Source: Antarctobacter heliothermus (lineage in GTDB: Bacteria; Pseudomonadota; Alphaproteobacteria; Rhodobacterales; Rhodobacteraceae). Taken from it: 64,000 nucleotides of DNA. The notes beneath the pieces are model-generated. The model was not told where the DNA came from, ran no database searches, and saw only the letters and a program-made list of their open reading frames with translations. Below, piece by piece: positions 17,657 to 26,661 of the stretch (the stretch's first letter is position 1; each line of letters opens with the position of its first letter). Made by a program: the position numbers and the translations under genes. The stretch lies in contig NZ_CP022540.1 of the NCBI RefSeq assembly GCF_002237555.1, forward strand, positions 3,601,001-3,665,000, read 5' to 3'.

Positions 17657-19684
17657 TCACGATGCCGCCGCCTGATCCGGCCCTGAACACAAATGCGCGG
17701 CGATGGTCAGCAACAGCGCATCGCGGCGCACTGGCTTGCTGAGAAATCCATCCATGCCAGCGGCTGACGCGGCCTTGCGGTCCTTGTCAAAGGCATTGCC
17801 TGTCAAAGCGATGATGGGGCGGCGGGGCCACCCCCGCAGATTTTCACGCTCTCGGATCAAACGAGTCGCGTCCAGACCGCTCATCTCGGGCATCGACAGA
17901 TCCATCAGGACAAGGTCAAAGCGGTGCGGATCGTACAGATCCAGCGCCCGTCGACCATTGTCGGCCAGAACAACCTGCGCCCCGCGCCGCTCCAGCATTT
18001 TCTTTGCCACAGCCTGATTGGTGCGGTTGTCCTCAACCACCAGCACGCACACTCCGTCGAGACGCATGGCATCCGTCGAAACGGGCGCGGCGCTGGGTGT
18101 TGCAAAGGCCACCGTCGGCAGCGGCAAATCTACGGTGAAGGTGGTGCCCCTGCCCTCTTCGGAGCGCGCCGCAATGGAGCCACCCATGGCCGACACCAGC
18201 CGCTTGCAGATCGACAGCCCAAGGCCGGTCCCCTCAAACTGACGTTCGTGCCCCTTGTGGACCTGTTCGAACGGATCGAAAATCACCGCCAACCGTTCCG
18301 CCGGAATGCCGATACCGGTGTCTGTGAGGGTGAACCGCACAACATTGGTGCTCGGGGATGCCAGCGACAGATGCAAGTCAACCTTACCAGCCAGCGTGAA
18401 CTTGATCGCATTGCCCATGAGATTCATCAGAATTTGACGAATGCGCAGCGCATCGCCCTCAAGCAGATGCGGCACATCCGGGTCTATGCGGCACTGCAGT
18501 GTCAATTCCTTCTGCGTCGCCAAAGGCGACAGCAGCTCACTGATCTCATCGACCAGCCCCGCAACCTCAAACGTCACCTTTTCCAGTTCCAGCCGCCCCG
18601 CCTCGACCTTGGAAAAGTCGAGAATGTCAGAGATCAGCGAGGTCAGCGCCAGTGCTGCCCCCCGGATCGTGGCAACATAGCTGGCTTGTTCGGTGCTGAG
18701 ATCGGTTTCGGCTAGCAGGTCCGCCATCCCGACAACGCCGTTCATCGGTGTACGGATCTCATGGCTCATATTCGCCAGAAACGATGATTTCGCCTCATTG
18801 GCGACGTTGGCGGCATCCCGCGCGGCACGCAGTTCGGCGTTTTGATTGCGCAGATCGGTGATGTCGGTGTGGACGATCACATTGCCCAGCATCGGCCGCG
18901 TCGACGCCTGCATGTAATAACTACGGCCGGAGTCCGGAATCTCCATCAGCACCTTGCGGCCTTTGTTCAAGGCCTGCTGTACGTCCCGGTAGAAGGCCAG
19001 ATTGCTGGGCACCTTGTTCTGCTGCGCCAAAAATCGCAGGTGATCGCTCACCGAAATCCCCTCTGGCACGTCTTCGGGCCCGAGATCAAAGAGCCGGAGG
19101 TACGCAGGGTTCACCCGCAGCACCCGATTATCTGGATCGTCGATCTCCGAGCCGGAAGTGACAAGCAGCCCCTCCCCCATGCCTTCGACGATCTCGGTCA
19201 AGAGGTGATTTGTCTGGGACAACTCATGGGCTTTGTTAACCAGATTCTGTTCCAGAGCCACGGTCCGCTTGTTCAGCCCGGCCACAAGGGACCCTGTGAC
19301 ATCAGCTTTGCGCATGACGGCACTGATGTTCAGCGTGATCCCACGATAGCCGGCAAACCCGCCATCTGCACCCCAGATCGGCACCGCGCTGTCCATCAGG
19401 ACTGCGCGGCTGCCATTGATCATCACACGTTCATAGCTAAGTCCGCGCACCTCACTCTGGTCGCGAAACGCCTCCAGCAGCCGGTCAAGCCCGGCCTCGT
19501 CGCCTGTGGCACTGTCCTGATCCAGAATGCACAAGCCATTCAGCTGCTGGGCAGTCAACTGCAACCCGGAATGCTGGATGTTGACATACCTCAGCCGATA
19601 GTCGGCATCCGCCTCCCATGTCCATGCCGGCATGAGATGGATGACATCCGACCAGATTCTGGCATCTTTCTCCCTCTCGGACAT
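17657..19684 (-). CDS. Hybrid sensor histidine kinase with C-terminal receiver
   Basis: A 675-residue apparently cytoplasmic kinase: no membrane segment is visible. Two PAS-like sensor regions (about 1-130 and 165-275) precede a HisKA domain with SSFLANMSHEIRTPMNG (phospho-acceptor His308), a HATPase domain (LMNLMGNAIKF, DTGIGIP, GTGLGLSICKRLV) and a receiver with Asp595 in LVLMDLSMPEMSG. No phosphotransfer domain or response regulator lies nearby. The gene sits head-on between ilvI-acyltransferase and ilvH, interrupting what would otherwise be an ilvIH unit. Confidence 0.92.
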   Translation of the reverse strand: MSEREKDARIWSDVIHLMPAWTWEADADYRLRYVNIQHSGLQLTAQQLNGLCILDQDSATGDEAGLDRLLEAFRDQSEVRGLSYERVMINGSRAVLMDSAVPIWGADGGFAGYRGITLNISAVMRKADVTGSLVAGLNKRTVALEQNLVNKAHELSQTNHLLTEIVEGMGEGLLVTSGSEIDDPDNRVLRVNPAYLRLFDLGPEDVPEGISVSDHLRFLAQQNKVPSNLAFYRDVQQALNKGRKVLMEIPDSGRSYYMQASTRPMLGNVIVHTDITDLRNQNAELRAARDAANVANEAKSSFLANMSHEIRTPMNGVVGMADLLAETDLSTEQASYVATIRGAALALTSLISDILDFSKVEAGRLELEKVTFEVAGLVDEISELLSPLATQKELTLQCRIDPDVPHLLEGDALRIRQILMNLMGNAIKFTLAGKVDLHLSLASPSTNVVRFTLTDTGIGIPAERLAVIFDPFEQVHKGHERQFEGTGLGLSICKRLVSAMGGSIAARSEEGRGTTFTVDLPLPTVAFATPSAAPVSTDAMRLDGVCVLVVEDNRTNQAVAKKMLERRGAQVVLADNGRRALDLYDPHRFDLVLMDLSMPEMSGLDATRLIRERENLRGWPRRPIIALTGNAFDKDRKAASAAGMDGFLSKPVRRDALLLTIAAHLCSGPDQAAAS

Positions 19685-19876
19685 GAATGGCCCCTAGTTG
19701 CCGGAAACGATTGCAACGCAATGAATTTGGACTAGCGAAAAACAATTGACAGGGCATTAAATCCTCTCCGCCACCAGATTTAACCACGCGGACCGCTAGC
19801 CAAAGCCGTCGATCTTGGCTAAATCCATGTGCGGCCCGCGCCTTGTGGGTCGGCACCCCCTCAGAAAGGCCCGGCG

Positions 19877-20437
19877 ATGTCAGCACTGAAGATCAAGAAA
19901 GGCTCGAGCAAGCACTCTGCCTACAACCTCCGCCCCAATTTCTCGGACGTGCAGGAAACCCATACCATCGCTGTTCTGGTAGAAAACGAACCCGGCGTTC
20001 TGGCGCGCGTAATTGGACTGTTTTCCGGGCGCGGTTACAACATCGACAGCCTGACCGTGGCCGAGGTCGACCATGAGGGCCACCTGAGCCGCATCACCAT
20101 CGTCACCACCGGCACGCCGCAGGTGATCGAACAGATCAAGGCACAGCTGGGCCGCATCGTGCCCGTACACGAAGTGCATGACCTGACGGTCGAGGGAAAG
20201 TCTGTCGAACGGGAACTGGCATTGTTCAAGGTGAATGGCACCGGCGACAAACGCGTCGAAGCATTGCGCTTGGCAGATATCTTTCGCGCCAATGTTGTGG
20301 ATTCGACGCTGGAAAGCTTTGTCTTCCAGTTGACCGGAACACCGGACAAGATCGATGCCTTTGCCGATCTTATGCGCCCGCTTGGCCTGATTGAGGTGGC
20401 CCGGACCGGTGTTGCCGCCCTGGCGCGCGGCATCTGA
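19877..20437 (+). CDS. ilvH: Acetolactate synthase small (regulatory) subunit
   Basis: IlvH binds valine and modulates the catalytic subunit. The 186-residue protein has an N-terminal ACT domain (HTIAVLVENEPGVLARVIGL continuing through FSGRGYNIDSLTV) and the conserved C-terminal half including LFKVNGTGDKRVEALRLADI and LESFVFQLTGTPDKIDAF. The ATG at 19877 is chosen because the family begins with MSALKIKKGSSKHSAYNLRP in this lineage and an AAAGG precedes it. It has its own upstream region of about 190 bp and is followed by a strong terminator. Confidence 0.95.
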   Translation: MSALKIKKGSSKHSAYNLRPNFSDVQETHTIAVLVENEPGVLARVIGLFSGRGYNIDSLTVAEVDHEGHLSRITIVTTGTPQVIEQIKAQLGRIVPVHEVHDLTVEGKSVERELALFKVNGTGDKRVEALRLADIFRANVVDSTLESFVFQLTGTPDKIDAFADLMRPLGLIEVARTGVAALARGI

Positions 20438-20446
20438 ACACAAGGT

Positions 20447-20482
20447 AGTGGCGCGGACCCGATCACCGGGTAGCGCGCCACT
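20447..20482 (+). terminator. Terminator after ilvH
   Basis: A perfect 9-bp stem AGTGGCGCG/CGCGCCACT with an 18-base loop starts 10 bases after the ilvH stop and is followed by TTCTT. Confidence 0.75.
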
Positions 20483-20497
20483 TTCTTGATACGGTGC

Positions 20498-20818
20498 TTA
20501 TCCGGCGCGACGCGCCTCTGGAAAGCACACCACGTTTTCGGCTGTACTGCTGCCGCGTGGCCCCCGGTTGCGCAACTCGTGCACGATAGTCGGGGCATAG
20601 CCCGCATCCACCCTGCGCAGGTTACGCGCTCTTCTGACATCGCGATCTTCGCGCAGATCAAACTGGATCAGGTCACCCGCATCCAGATCAATCCCTTCGT
20701 GTACGTTCTGCTCAGCCGCTGTGTAATAAGCCAGATTGCCGTGATCTTCGCACCAGATCACGGCTTTGCGATCATCGATATCCGCCCACAAAACAACGCC
20801 CAACATCTGATCCTGCAT
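20498..20818 (-). CDS. Conserved hypothetical protein (106 aa)
   Basis: A 106-residue soluble protein starting MQDQMLGVVLWADIDDRKAV, with IWCEDHGNLAYY and a basic middle region (REDRDVRRARNLRRVD). I recall similar uncharacterised proteins in Rhodobacteraceae but cannot assign a domain. The frame is open further upstream to 20959, but the ATG at 20818 matches where recognisable sequence begins. It converges with ilvH across the terminator and diverges from the XRE-type gene. Confidence 0.55.
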   Translation of the reverse strand: MQDQMLGVVLWADIDDRKAVIWCEDHGNLAYYTAAEQNVHEGIDLDAGDLIQFDLREDRDVRRARNLRRVDAGYAPTIVHELRNRGPRGSSTAENVVCFPEARRAG

Positions 20819-21040
20819 GATGCACCCACTGATGATTATTAGTTGAACGTGAACGAAACCTTTCCGATGCAATAGGTAATTTTCCGTGTCTTCGTCTTGA
20901 TTTTTGTGACGTGACAGGTCAACTTTGCCGCCAAATAGCATCAACACTGATGCGAACAAGCGTCACATAATGGCGAAACTGGGGACACACGCGCAAAAAT
21001 GCTTCAAACTAAAGGCGCTACAAGACAAGATTGGGACAAG

Positions 21041-21865
21041 ATGCCGGAGAAGCCTGCCACAAAAGCGCCACGGCGCAGTCCAGCGCCGGCCGAATTGCGT
21101 AGTATGCTTGGTGCCAATCTGCGCCAGCTGTCACAACGCGCACCCTCCATATCGGCGCTGTGCCGCGACCTTGGGATCAATCGCACCCAGTACAACCGCT
21201 ATCTTGCCGGTGAAAGCTTTCCACGCCCCGACGTGCTGCACCGCATCTGTTCATATTTCCAGGTCGATGCGCGCATTCTTTTGCAACCCGTTCAAGAGAT
21301 CACCAACAACGAAGCAGGTATTCTGAACGACCCCGCCATCGCCGCTTATCTTGGCGGCGCGCTGCGGTCCGTCAGCGAAGAGGAATTCCCCAGTGGGTTC
21401 TATCGCTTTGCTCGCCGCAGCTTTCTGGATGAGGACATGTTCGTGCGTGGCCTGATCTATGTCTTTCGCAGTGGCAAAGGCACCTTCCTGAAGGGGTTCG
21501 AGGCCAAGGATGCCATGCGTCAACAAGGGTTGCCCACCGACCCAGCAACGCGCGAATTTCGCGGAGCGGTGATGCCACAAGAGGACGGCATCGCCGCCCT
21601 CGTCAGTCGTCGGGGGGCCACCACGACTTCTTTCAACTTTCTCGCACGCATCCCGTCGTTCGAAAACAACTTCTGGGTTGGGTATGTCACCCGCACCGTG
21701 CGCGAAAACGTCGCCGGGCGCCGGGTGGAACGGCTGGTCTACGAGTACCTGGGCAAGAATATGGCCCAGGTGCTGCCCGCCGCGCGCAGCGCCGGGTTCT
21801 GTGCGGAGTCGGATCTGTTGGCCTATCAACGCAACCTGCTAAAACCTTCGGAGTCCTTTATCTGA
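21041..21865 (+). CDS. XRE-type helix-turn-helix regulator with uncharacterised C-terminal domain
   Basis: A 274-residue putative transcription factor. Residues of about 20-75 form an XRE-like helix-turn-helix (LGANLRQLSQRAPSISALCR continuing through LGINRTQYNRYLAGESFPRP). The remaining 190 residues form a domain that I do not recognise; it may be a ligand-sensing or dimerisation module. The ATG at 21041 follows GGGACAAG; an in-frame start at 20999 lacks a ribosome binding site. It lies 120 bp upstream of the Rieske oxygenase gene on the same strand and could regulate it. Confidence 0.75.
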   Translation: MPEKPATKAPRRSPAPAELRSMLGANLRQLSQRAPSISALCRDLGINRTQYNRYLAGESFPRPDVLHRICSYFQVDARILLQPVQEITNNEAGILNDPAIAAYLGGALRSVSEEEFPSGFYRFARRSFLDEDMFVRGLIYVFRSGKGTFLKGFEAKDAMRQQGLPTDPATREFRGAVMPQEDGIAALVSRRGATTTSFNFLARIPSFENNFWVGYVTRTVRENVAGRRVERLVYEYLGKNMAQVLPAARSAGFCAESDLLAYQRNLLKPSESFI

Positions 21866-21984
21866 CCGCCGGTCAGATGCACTTACGGTCGCTGTGATAC
21901 AAACTGTGTCGGGTTTTGTCGGTTCAAGCCCGCCTTCTGCGTCTAACCGGGAATGTGTCCCATGTCAGCAGAAGGCCCGCCCCG

Positions 21985-23160
21985 ATGACCCTTCACCCGA
22001 CCGATCTTGCCCCGACAGATCTTGACAGCGTCCGCCGCCCCGTCGAACAGGCCAACGGCCTGCCGAACGCGCATTACATCGACCCGGTTGTCTTTGCCGA
22101 GGAACGGGAGGCGGTTCTGTTCCGTCAGTGGGCCGGATTGGCCGTCACCGCGGATGTGCCCGAAGAAGGGGATGCCAAGCCGATCACCTTTCTCGGGATG
22201 CCTCTGCTGCTGTTGCGCGGGCGCGACGGCGCAGTTCGGGTCTTTCAGAACATCTGCCGCCATCGCGGCATGATCCTCGTCGACGAGGCGCGCAAAATAG
22301 AGGGCGCGATCCGCTGCCCTTATCATTCATGGTGCTACGGCACCGATGGCCGCCTTGTCAGCACGCCCCATGTGGGTGGTCCCGGCCACAACACCCATGA
22401 CGCCATAGACCGCGCCACCCTTGGCCTGATCGAGGTACGCAGCCACATCTGGCGCGATCTGGTTTGGATCAATGTCTCGGGCGACGCCCCGGCGTTCGAA
22501 GAGGCCATGGCCGACGTCATGACCCGCTGGGCCGAGTTTGAAAAGCCGCTCTATCATGGCGGATCAGATAGCATTCTGACGCTGGAGGTGGCCTGCAACT
22601 GGAAACTCGCAGTGGAAAACTACTGCGAAAGCTATCACTTGCCTTGGGTCCATCCGGGCCTGAATTCCTATTCGAGGCTAGAGGACCACTACAACATCGA
22701 ACATCCGGGCCGCTTTTCCGGTCAGGGGACCGAGGTCTACCGCCAAGTCACCAACGAAAACGATGAACCGTTTCCGGATTTTGATGACATCTCCGACAGA
22801 TGGGACACCGCCGCCGAGTACATTGCGGTCTATCCCAACGTGCTGCTGGGCGTCCACCGCGACCACGCTTTTGCCATCGTCCTGCTGCCCGAAGGACCGG
22901 CCAAGACGGTCGAGCACATTCACCTGTATTACGCCCAGCCCAAGACCGACAGCGGGCTACGCCAGCGTAACACACAACTGTGGAAGACGGTCTTTGAGGA
23001 AGACATCTTTGTGGTTGAGGGGATGCAGCGCGGACGCCATGCAAGCGGTTTTGACGGCGGGCGCTTTTCACCGGCGATGGATAGCCCGACCCATTGTTTT
23101 CACGACTGGGTCGCGACACAGGTGCAAACCTGCCGCGACATGGCCAAGGCTGCCGAATGA
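21985..23160 (+). CDS. Rieske non-haem iron oxygenase, large subunit
   Basis: A 391-residue oxygenase alpha subunit. The Rieske [2Fe-2S] ligands are Cys91 and His93 in CRHRG and Cys111 and His114 in CPYHSWC. The mononuclear iron site is in ENYCESYHLPWVHPG with His218 and His223. The layout resembles choline/carnitine/betaine-type monooxygenases (CntA, GbcA) more than dioxygenases, but no substrate can be assigned. No reductase or ferredoxin gene is nearby, so electron transfer must come from elsewhere. A 70-residue protein overlaps its stop by 4 bp. Confidence 0.88.
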   Translation: MTLHPTDLAPTDLDSVRRPVEQANGLPNAHYIDPVVFAEEREAVLFRQWAGLAVTADVPEEGDAKPITFLGMPLLLLRGRDGAVRVFQNICRHRGMILVDEARKIEGAIRCPYHSWCYGTDGRLVSTPHVGGPGHNTHDAIDRATLGLIEVRSHIWRDLVWINVSGDAPAFEEAMADVMTRWAEFEKPLYHGGSDSILTLEVACNWKLAVENYCESYHLPWVHPGLNSYSRLEDHYNIEHPGRFSGQGTEVYRQVTNENDEPFPDFDDISDRWDTAAEYIAVYPNVLLGVHRDHAFAIVLLPEGPAKTVEHIHLYYAQPKTDSGLRQRNTQLWKTVFEEDIFVVEGMQRGRHASGFDGGRFSPAMDSPTHCFHDWVATQVQTCRDMAKAAE

Positions 23161-23369
23161 AGGCGCTGGACGATCGCCTGATCGCAGCGCACGCGCGGGG
23201 CGATCGCGCCGCGCTGATCGCCCTGTACGCGCAGGCGGCTGAGACGGTGAACGATCTTGATGCGTCCTGTTTCTACCTGACACACGCCTATGTCTTTGCG
23301 CTGGAACTGGGTGACGGGCGCGCACCTGCGTTGCACGCCCGGCTCAAGGCTGAGGGCCGCGAAGCCTGA
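23157..23369 (+). CDS. Small protein coupled to the Rieske oxygenase (70 aa)
   Basis: A 70-residue, mostly helical soluble protein starting MKALDDRLIAAHARGDRAAL. Its ATG overlaps the oxygenase stop (ATGA), which argues for a real, coupled gene. The helical pattern with repeated Ala, Leu and Tyr resembles a short TPR-like hairpin, but no family is recognised. It ends 8 bp before the convergent DUF2189 gene. Confidence 0.65.
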   Translation: MKALDDRLIAAHARGDRAALIALYAQAAETVNDLDASCFYLTHAYVFALELGDGRAPALHARLKAEGREA

Positions 23370-23377
23370 AAGCGGAC

Positions 23378-24214
23378 TCAGGCTGCGACATGCGCCTCTG
23401 CGGTATGGCTTTGCCCATAGGCGACCATGTCGTACAGATGCCACGTCGCATGTCCCAGCAAGGGCAGTGAGATGAACAGCCCAAAAAACCCCGGCAGCAT
23501 CGACACCAGCGTCACCACGGCAATAAAGACACCCCACCCCAGCATCGGCAACGGGTGCGTCTGCACATAGCCAAAAGAGGTGATCATCGCGGTTACGAAA
23601 TCGATCTCCCGGTCCAGCAACATCGGCAACGACAACACGGTGATCATGTACAACAGGGTCGAGAAAGCGGCCCCTACCAGAGTTCCCACCGCCAGCATGG
23701 TCAGCCCGTTCGCGGTCATGTAGATGTCCAGAGAACTGGAGACATTTGTCATGGTCGACAGCCCCAGAAACAGCGCAAAGATCATATGCGCCAAAAAGAA
23801 CCAAAACAGGAACACGACAAGGATGATCGCCCCCAGCCACGGCAACTGCCGCCCGGATTCGCGTTTGACCACCCCCATGATCTGCATCCAGTTCAACGGC
23901 CTGTCCTGTTCGATCCGGCGGCTGACATCGTAAAATCCCACTGCCGCAAACGGCGCGATTAGGGGAAAGCCGATGGCCGCAAAGACCAGCCAATAGCTTT
24001 GCCCGGTGATCCATGTGATCCAGACCATGAACCAGCCGCCGAGGACATAGACCAGCGCAAACAACAGCGCATAGCCCGGCGCGCGTTTCAGGTCACGCCA
24101 ACCGCGCCGCAACGCCTCTTTCAACAGGCCCGCATTGACCGGACCCAACTCCGGCACACCCGGTTTGGGGGTATCTGGCACGCAATGTCTCCCAAGCTCA
24201 CCTACGCTCTGCAT
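23378..24214 (-). CDS. DUF2189 family membrane protein
   Basis: A 278-residue integral membrane protein of the DUF2189 family, function unknown. It has a soluble N-terminal part ending in the family-typical LRRGWRDLKRAPGYALLFAL, then about six hydrophobic segments, with FAAIGFPLIAPFAAVGFYDV and DREIDFVTAMITSF as recognisable conserved parts. No ribosome binding site stands out at the ATG at 24214, so a later start is possible. Transcribed alone, convergent with the oxygenase pair. Confidence 0.85.
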   Translation of the reverse strand: MQSVGELGRHCVPDTPKPGVPELGPVNAGLLKEALRRGWRDLKRAPGYALLFALVYVLGGWFMVWITWITGQSYWLVFAAIGFPLIAPFAAVGFYDVSRRIEQDRPLNWMQIMGVVKRESGRQLPWLGAIILVVFLFWFFLAHMIFALFLGLSTMTNVSSSLDIYMTANGLTMLAVGTLVGAAFSTLLYMITVLSLPMLLDREIDFVTAMITSFGYVQTHPLPMLGWGVFIAVVTLVSMLPGFFGLFISLPLLGHATWHLYDMVAYGQSHTAEAHVAA

Positions 24215-24401
24215 TCAGTAAAGGGCATGTGACTGTCTGGCGTCAACCGCACCGTGGGTCAGGTAGCGCGTACAGTCGCTGTTTCAGGACAAAGCATGAC
24301 GCAGGCTGAGCGATGGACCATAAGAACCACCCGCGCAGGCCGGGACTTGGCGTTTGCCGCGCAATTGGCTACATTTCGGATACCAATTTGAGGTCGCCAT
24401 C

Positions 24402-25097
24402 ATGTTCCCTTGTCGCCATTTGTCGATCGTCTTTGCCGCGTTCCTGTTGGCCCAAGGGGCCGCAGCCCAAGACGGTGACGACACCATCAACCCGTCGGAA
24501 CAACTGATGGCCGACATTCTGATCGCGGTGGCCGAAATCGAGCTGGACCTGAAGGCGCGCGGCGCAGAGGGGATCGAGCCGCCCAAGGACGGCGGCGACC
24601 TTCTGGACACAACACAGGACCGGGTTGCGGTGCTTGACGCTGTCGAACTCCCCGAGGTTGCGGTCGTGGCTCCCTCGGATGACCCCAAGGACGTCCCCGA
24701 AGATGACGTAAAAGACGACGCCAAGATCGATCCGGCAGACAGCGACCCGCCTGTTGTCGTTCCCCCGGTCGATCCCCCGGAGGTCGACGTCGTTGTAGAT
24801 CCGGTTCCGGACGACGGGACAGGTGTGGAGCCGGTATCGCTCAACGGCACCAGCATTCACAGCGTATTGTTTCAGGATCTGTCAGCCGACCAAATCGCCA
24901 AACTGCCTCAGGTCGACCCGGCGCGCTGTAGTGAGTTGGGCGAGTGGTTCCTCGCCCTGTCCCTGCAGCGTGACTTTCTGGCGTTCTTCGTCGCCGAAAA
25001 GGAAAGCGTCCGGATTTGCCGCCGTCTGGGAACCTCTTGGTTCGTCAAACGGGCAAGCAATGGCAACCGTGCGCATCTAGTGGCCGTGATCGATTAG
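24402..25097 (+). CDS. Secreted acidic protein of unknown function
   Basis: A 231-residue protein with a Sec signal (MFPCRHLSIVFAAFLLAQG, cleavage expected after GAAA or GAAAQ). The mature protein has a short helical region, then about 75 residues of very acidic, Pro/Val/Asp-rich low-complexity sequence (roughly 80-150), and a compact C-terminal part with two Cys residues (ARCSELGEW and VRICRRLG) that could form a disulfide. The ATG at 24402 is taken because it places the signal peptide at the start. Function not recognised. Confidence 0.65.
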   Translation: MFPCRHLSIVFAAFLLAQGAAAQDGDDTINPSEQLMADILIAVAEIELDLKARGAEGIEPPKDGGDLLDTTQDRVAVLDAVELPEVAVVAPSDDPKDVPEDDVKDDAKIDPADSDPPVVVPPVDPPEVDVVVDPVPDDGTGVEPVSLNGTSIHSVLFQDLSADQIAKLPQVDPARCSELGEWFLALSLQRDFLAFFVAEKESVRICRRLGTSWFVKRASNGNRAHLVAVID

Positions 25098-25116
25098 GAC
25101 ACACTGCGCGGCGATG

Positions 25117-25131
25117 GCCCGCCTCTCGGGC
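25117..25131. terminator. Small hairpin between convergent genes
   Basis: GCCCG/CGGGC with a CCTCT loop lies between the secreted-protein stop and the ABC ATPase stop on the opposite strand. Only 5 bp and no clear U tract, so weak. Confidence 0.35.
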
Positions 25132-25149
25132 GGATCCTAACCGTGCATC

Positions 25150-26661
25150 TCACGCGGCCTTGTCCGGTGTGATCCCCGAAATCGCCTGTATCAGATTGTC
25201 TTCGGTCACTTCCTCAGAGGTGAACGTGCGCATGATCCGCCCCGAATACATCGCCACGATCCGGTCCGAGACATGCAGCACCTCCGGCATTTCCGAAGAG
25301 ATCACGATCACCGCATAGCCCTGCGCCGCCAGTTCACGGATCAGGTTGTGGATCTCGGACTTGCTGCCAACATCAATCCCGCGCGTCGGTTCATCCACGA
25401 TCAGCACGCTGGGCCGCATCGACAGCCATTTTCCAATGACGATCTTTTGCTGGTTGCCGCCCGAAAGATTGCCGACCAATTGCTTCCAACCAGGGGTTCG
25501 GATGTCCAGCCGGTCACGGTATTGGTCAAAAATCGACACCTCGGCCCCTTCGGCGACAAACGGCCCCGCCTTGAGGTCATCGACCTGCGGCAGGGTCATG
25601 TTGTCCCGACAGTTCATGCCAAGGATCAGCCCCTGCCCCTTGCGATCCTCGGGCACCAAAGAGATTCCGCGCGCAATCGCGTCGATGGGCGAATGGATGA
25701 CGGTCTCTTGCCCGTCCAGCAGGATCGTGCCCGCGCTGGGGTCACGCAGCCCGAACAGCGTTTCGGCAATCTCCGTCCGCCCGGCCCCGACAAGGCCGTA
25801 AAACCCGACCACCTCACCGCGCCGCACCTCAAAATTGATGTCGCGGAACAGGTCACCACAGGACAGTCCCCGCACCTCCAGTGCGACATCTCCCAGTTCG
25901 TGATGGCTTTCGTTCCCGGTCAGGTCCAGCTTGCGGCCGATCATCAACTGGGTGACCGCCTCTTCATCGGTGTCAGCGGTGTTGACCGTGCCCCGATAGC
26001 TGCCGTCACGCAGCACACTGATCCGGTCGGTGATCTTAAAGATCTCTTCCATCCGGTGCGAAATGTAGATGATCCCGACGCCTTGTTCTTGCAGACCGGA
26101 GATCACATCGAACAGCACAACCTTTTCCGCGTCGGTCAAAGACGCGGTGGGTTCATCAAAGATCACCGCCTTGGCATCGACGGTCAGCGCGCGGGCAATC
26201 TCGACCATTTGCTGGTTGGCGATGGACAGATCCCCGACCCGCGTTCGGGCGTCAAAACCGACCTTGAGCCTTTCAAGAATGGCATTGGTCCGCGTCTCCA
26301 ACGTGGCCCAGTCGACCAGCCCGAACCGCTTGCGCGGCAATTCCCCCAGATAGATATTTTCCGCGACGCTCAGCTCCTCTGCCAAACTGAGTTCCTGATG
26401 TATAAACACGATGCCCTTGGCCTTGGCCTCTAGTGGTGAGGACATCACGACCGGGGTCTCCCCCACGATGATCCGGCCCTCGTTCGGTTTCAGGATACCG
26501 CCCAGCACCTTCATCAGGGTGGATTTTCCGGCACCGTTCTCCCCCATCAGGGCATGAACCTCACCAGGCAAAAGGGTCAGCGATACACCGTCCAACGCCC
26601 GAACCCCCGGAAAGGTCTTGACGATGTCTTCGAGCCGCAGAACCGGGGTCAGATCACTCAT
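25150..26661 (-). CDS. CUT2-type sugar ABC transporter ATP-binding protein
   Basis: A 503-residue ATPase with two fused nucleotide-binding domains, as in RbsA/XylG-type importers of monosaccharides and polyols. The first half has Walker A GENGAGKST, SIANQQMVEIARAL and Walker B AVIFDEPTAS; the second has VVGFYGLVGAGRTE in place of a canonical Walker A, the signature LSGGNQQK and SVLIVDEPTRGIDVG, all normal for this class. The ATG at 26661 overlaps the permease stop by 4 bp; the frame is open further upstream but inside the permease gene. Last gene of the leftward operon. Confidence 0.92.
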   Translation of the reverse strand: MSDLTPVLRLEDIVKTFPGVRALDGVSLTLLPGEVHALMGENGAGKSTLMKVLGGILKPNEGRIIVGETPVVMSSPLEAKAKGIVFIHQELSLAEELSVAENIYLGELPRKRFGLVDWATLETRTNAILERLKVGFDARTRVGDLSIANQQMVEIARALTVDAKAVIFDEPTASLTDAEKVVLFDVISGLQEQGVGIIYISHRMEEIFKITDRISVLRDGSYRGTVNTADTDEEAVTQLMIGRKLDLTGNESHHELGDVALEVRGLSCGDLFRDINFEVRRGEVVGFYGLVGAGRTEIAETLFGLRDPSAGTILLDGQETVIHSPIDAIARGISLVPEDRKGQGLILGMNCRDNMTLPQVDDLKAGPFVAEGAEVSIFDQYRDRLDIRTPGWKQLVGNLSGGNQQKIVIGKWLSMRPSVLIVDEPTRGIDVGSKSEIHNLIRELAAQGYAVIVISSEMPEVLHVSDRIVAMYSGRIMRTFTSEEVTEDNLIQAISGITPDKAA

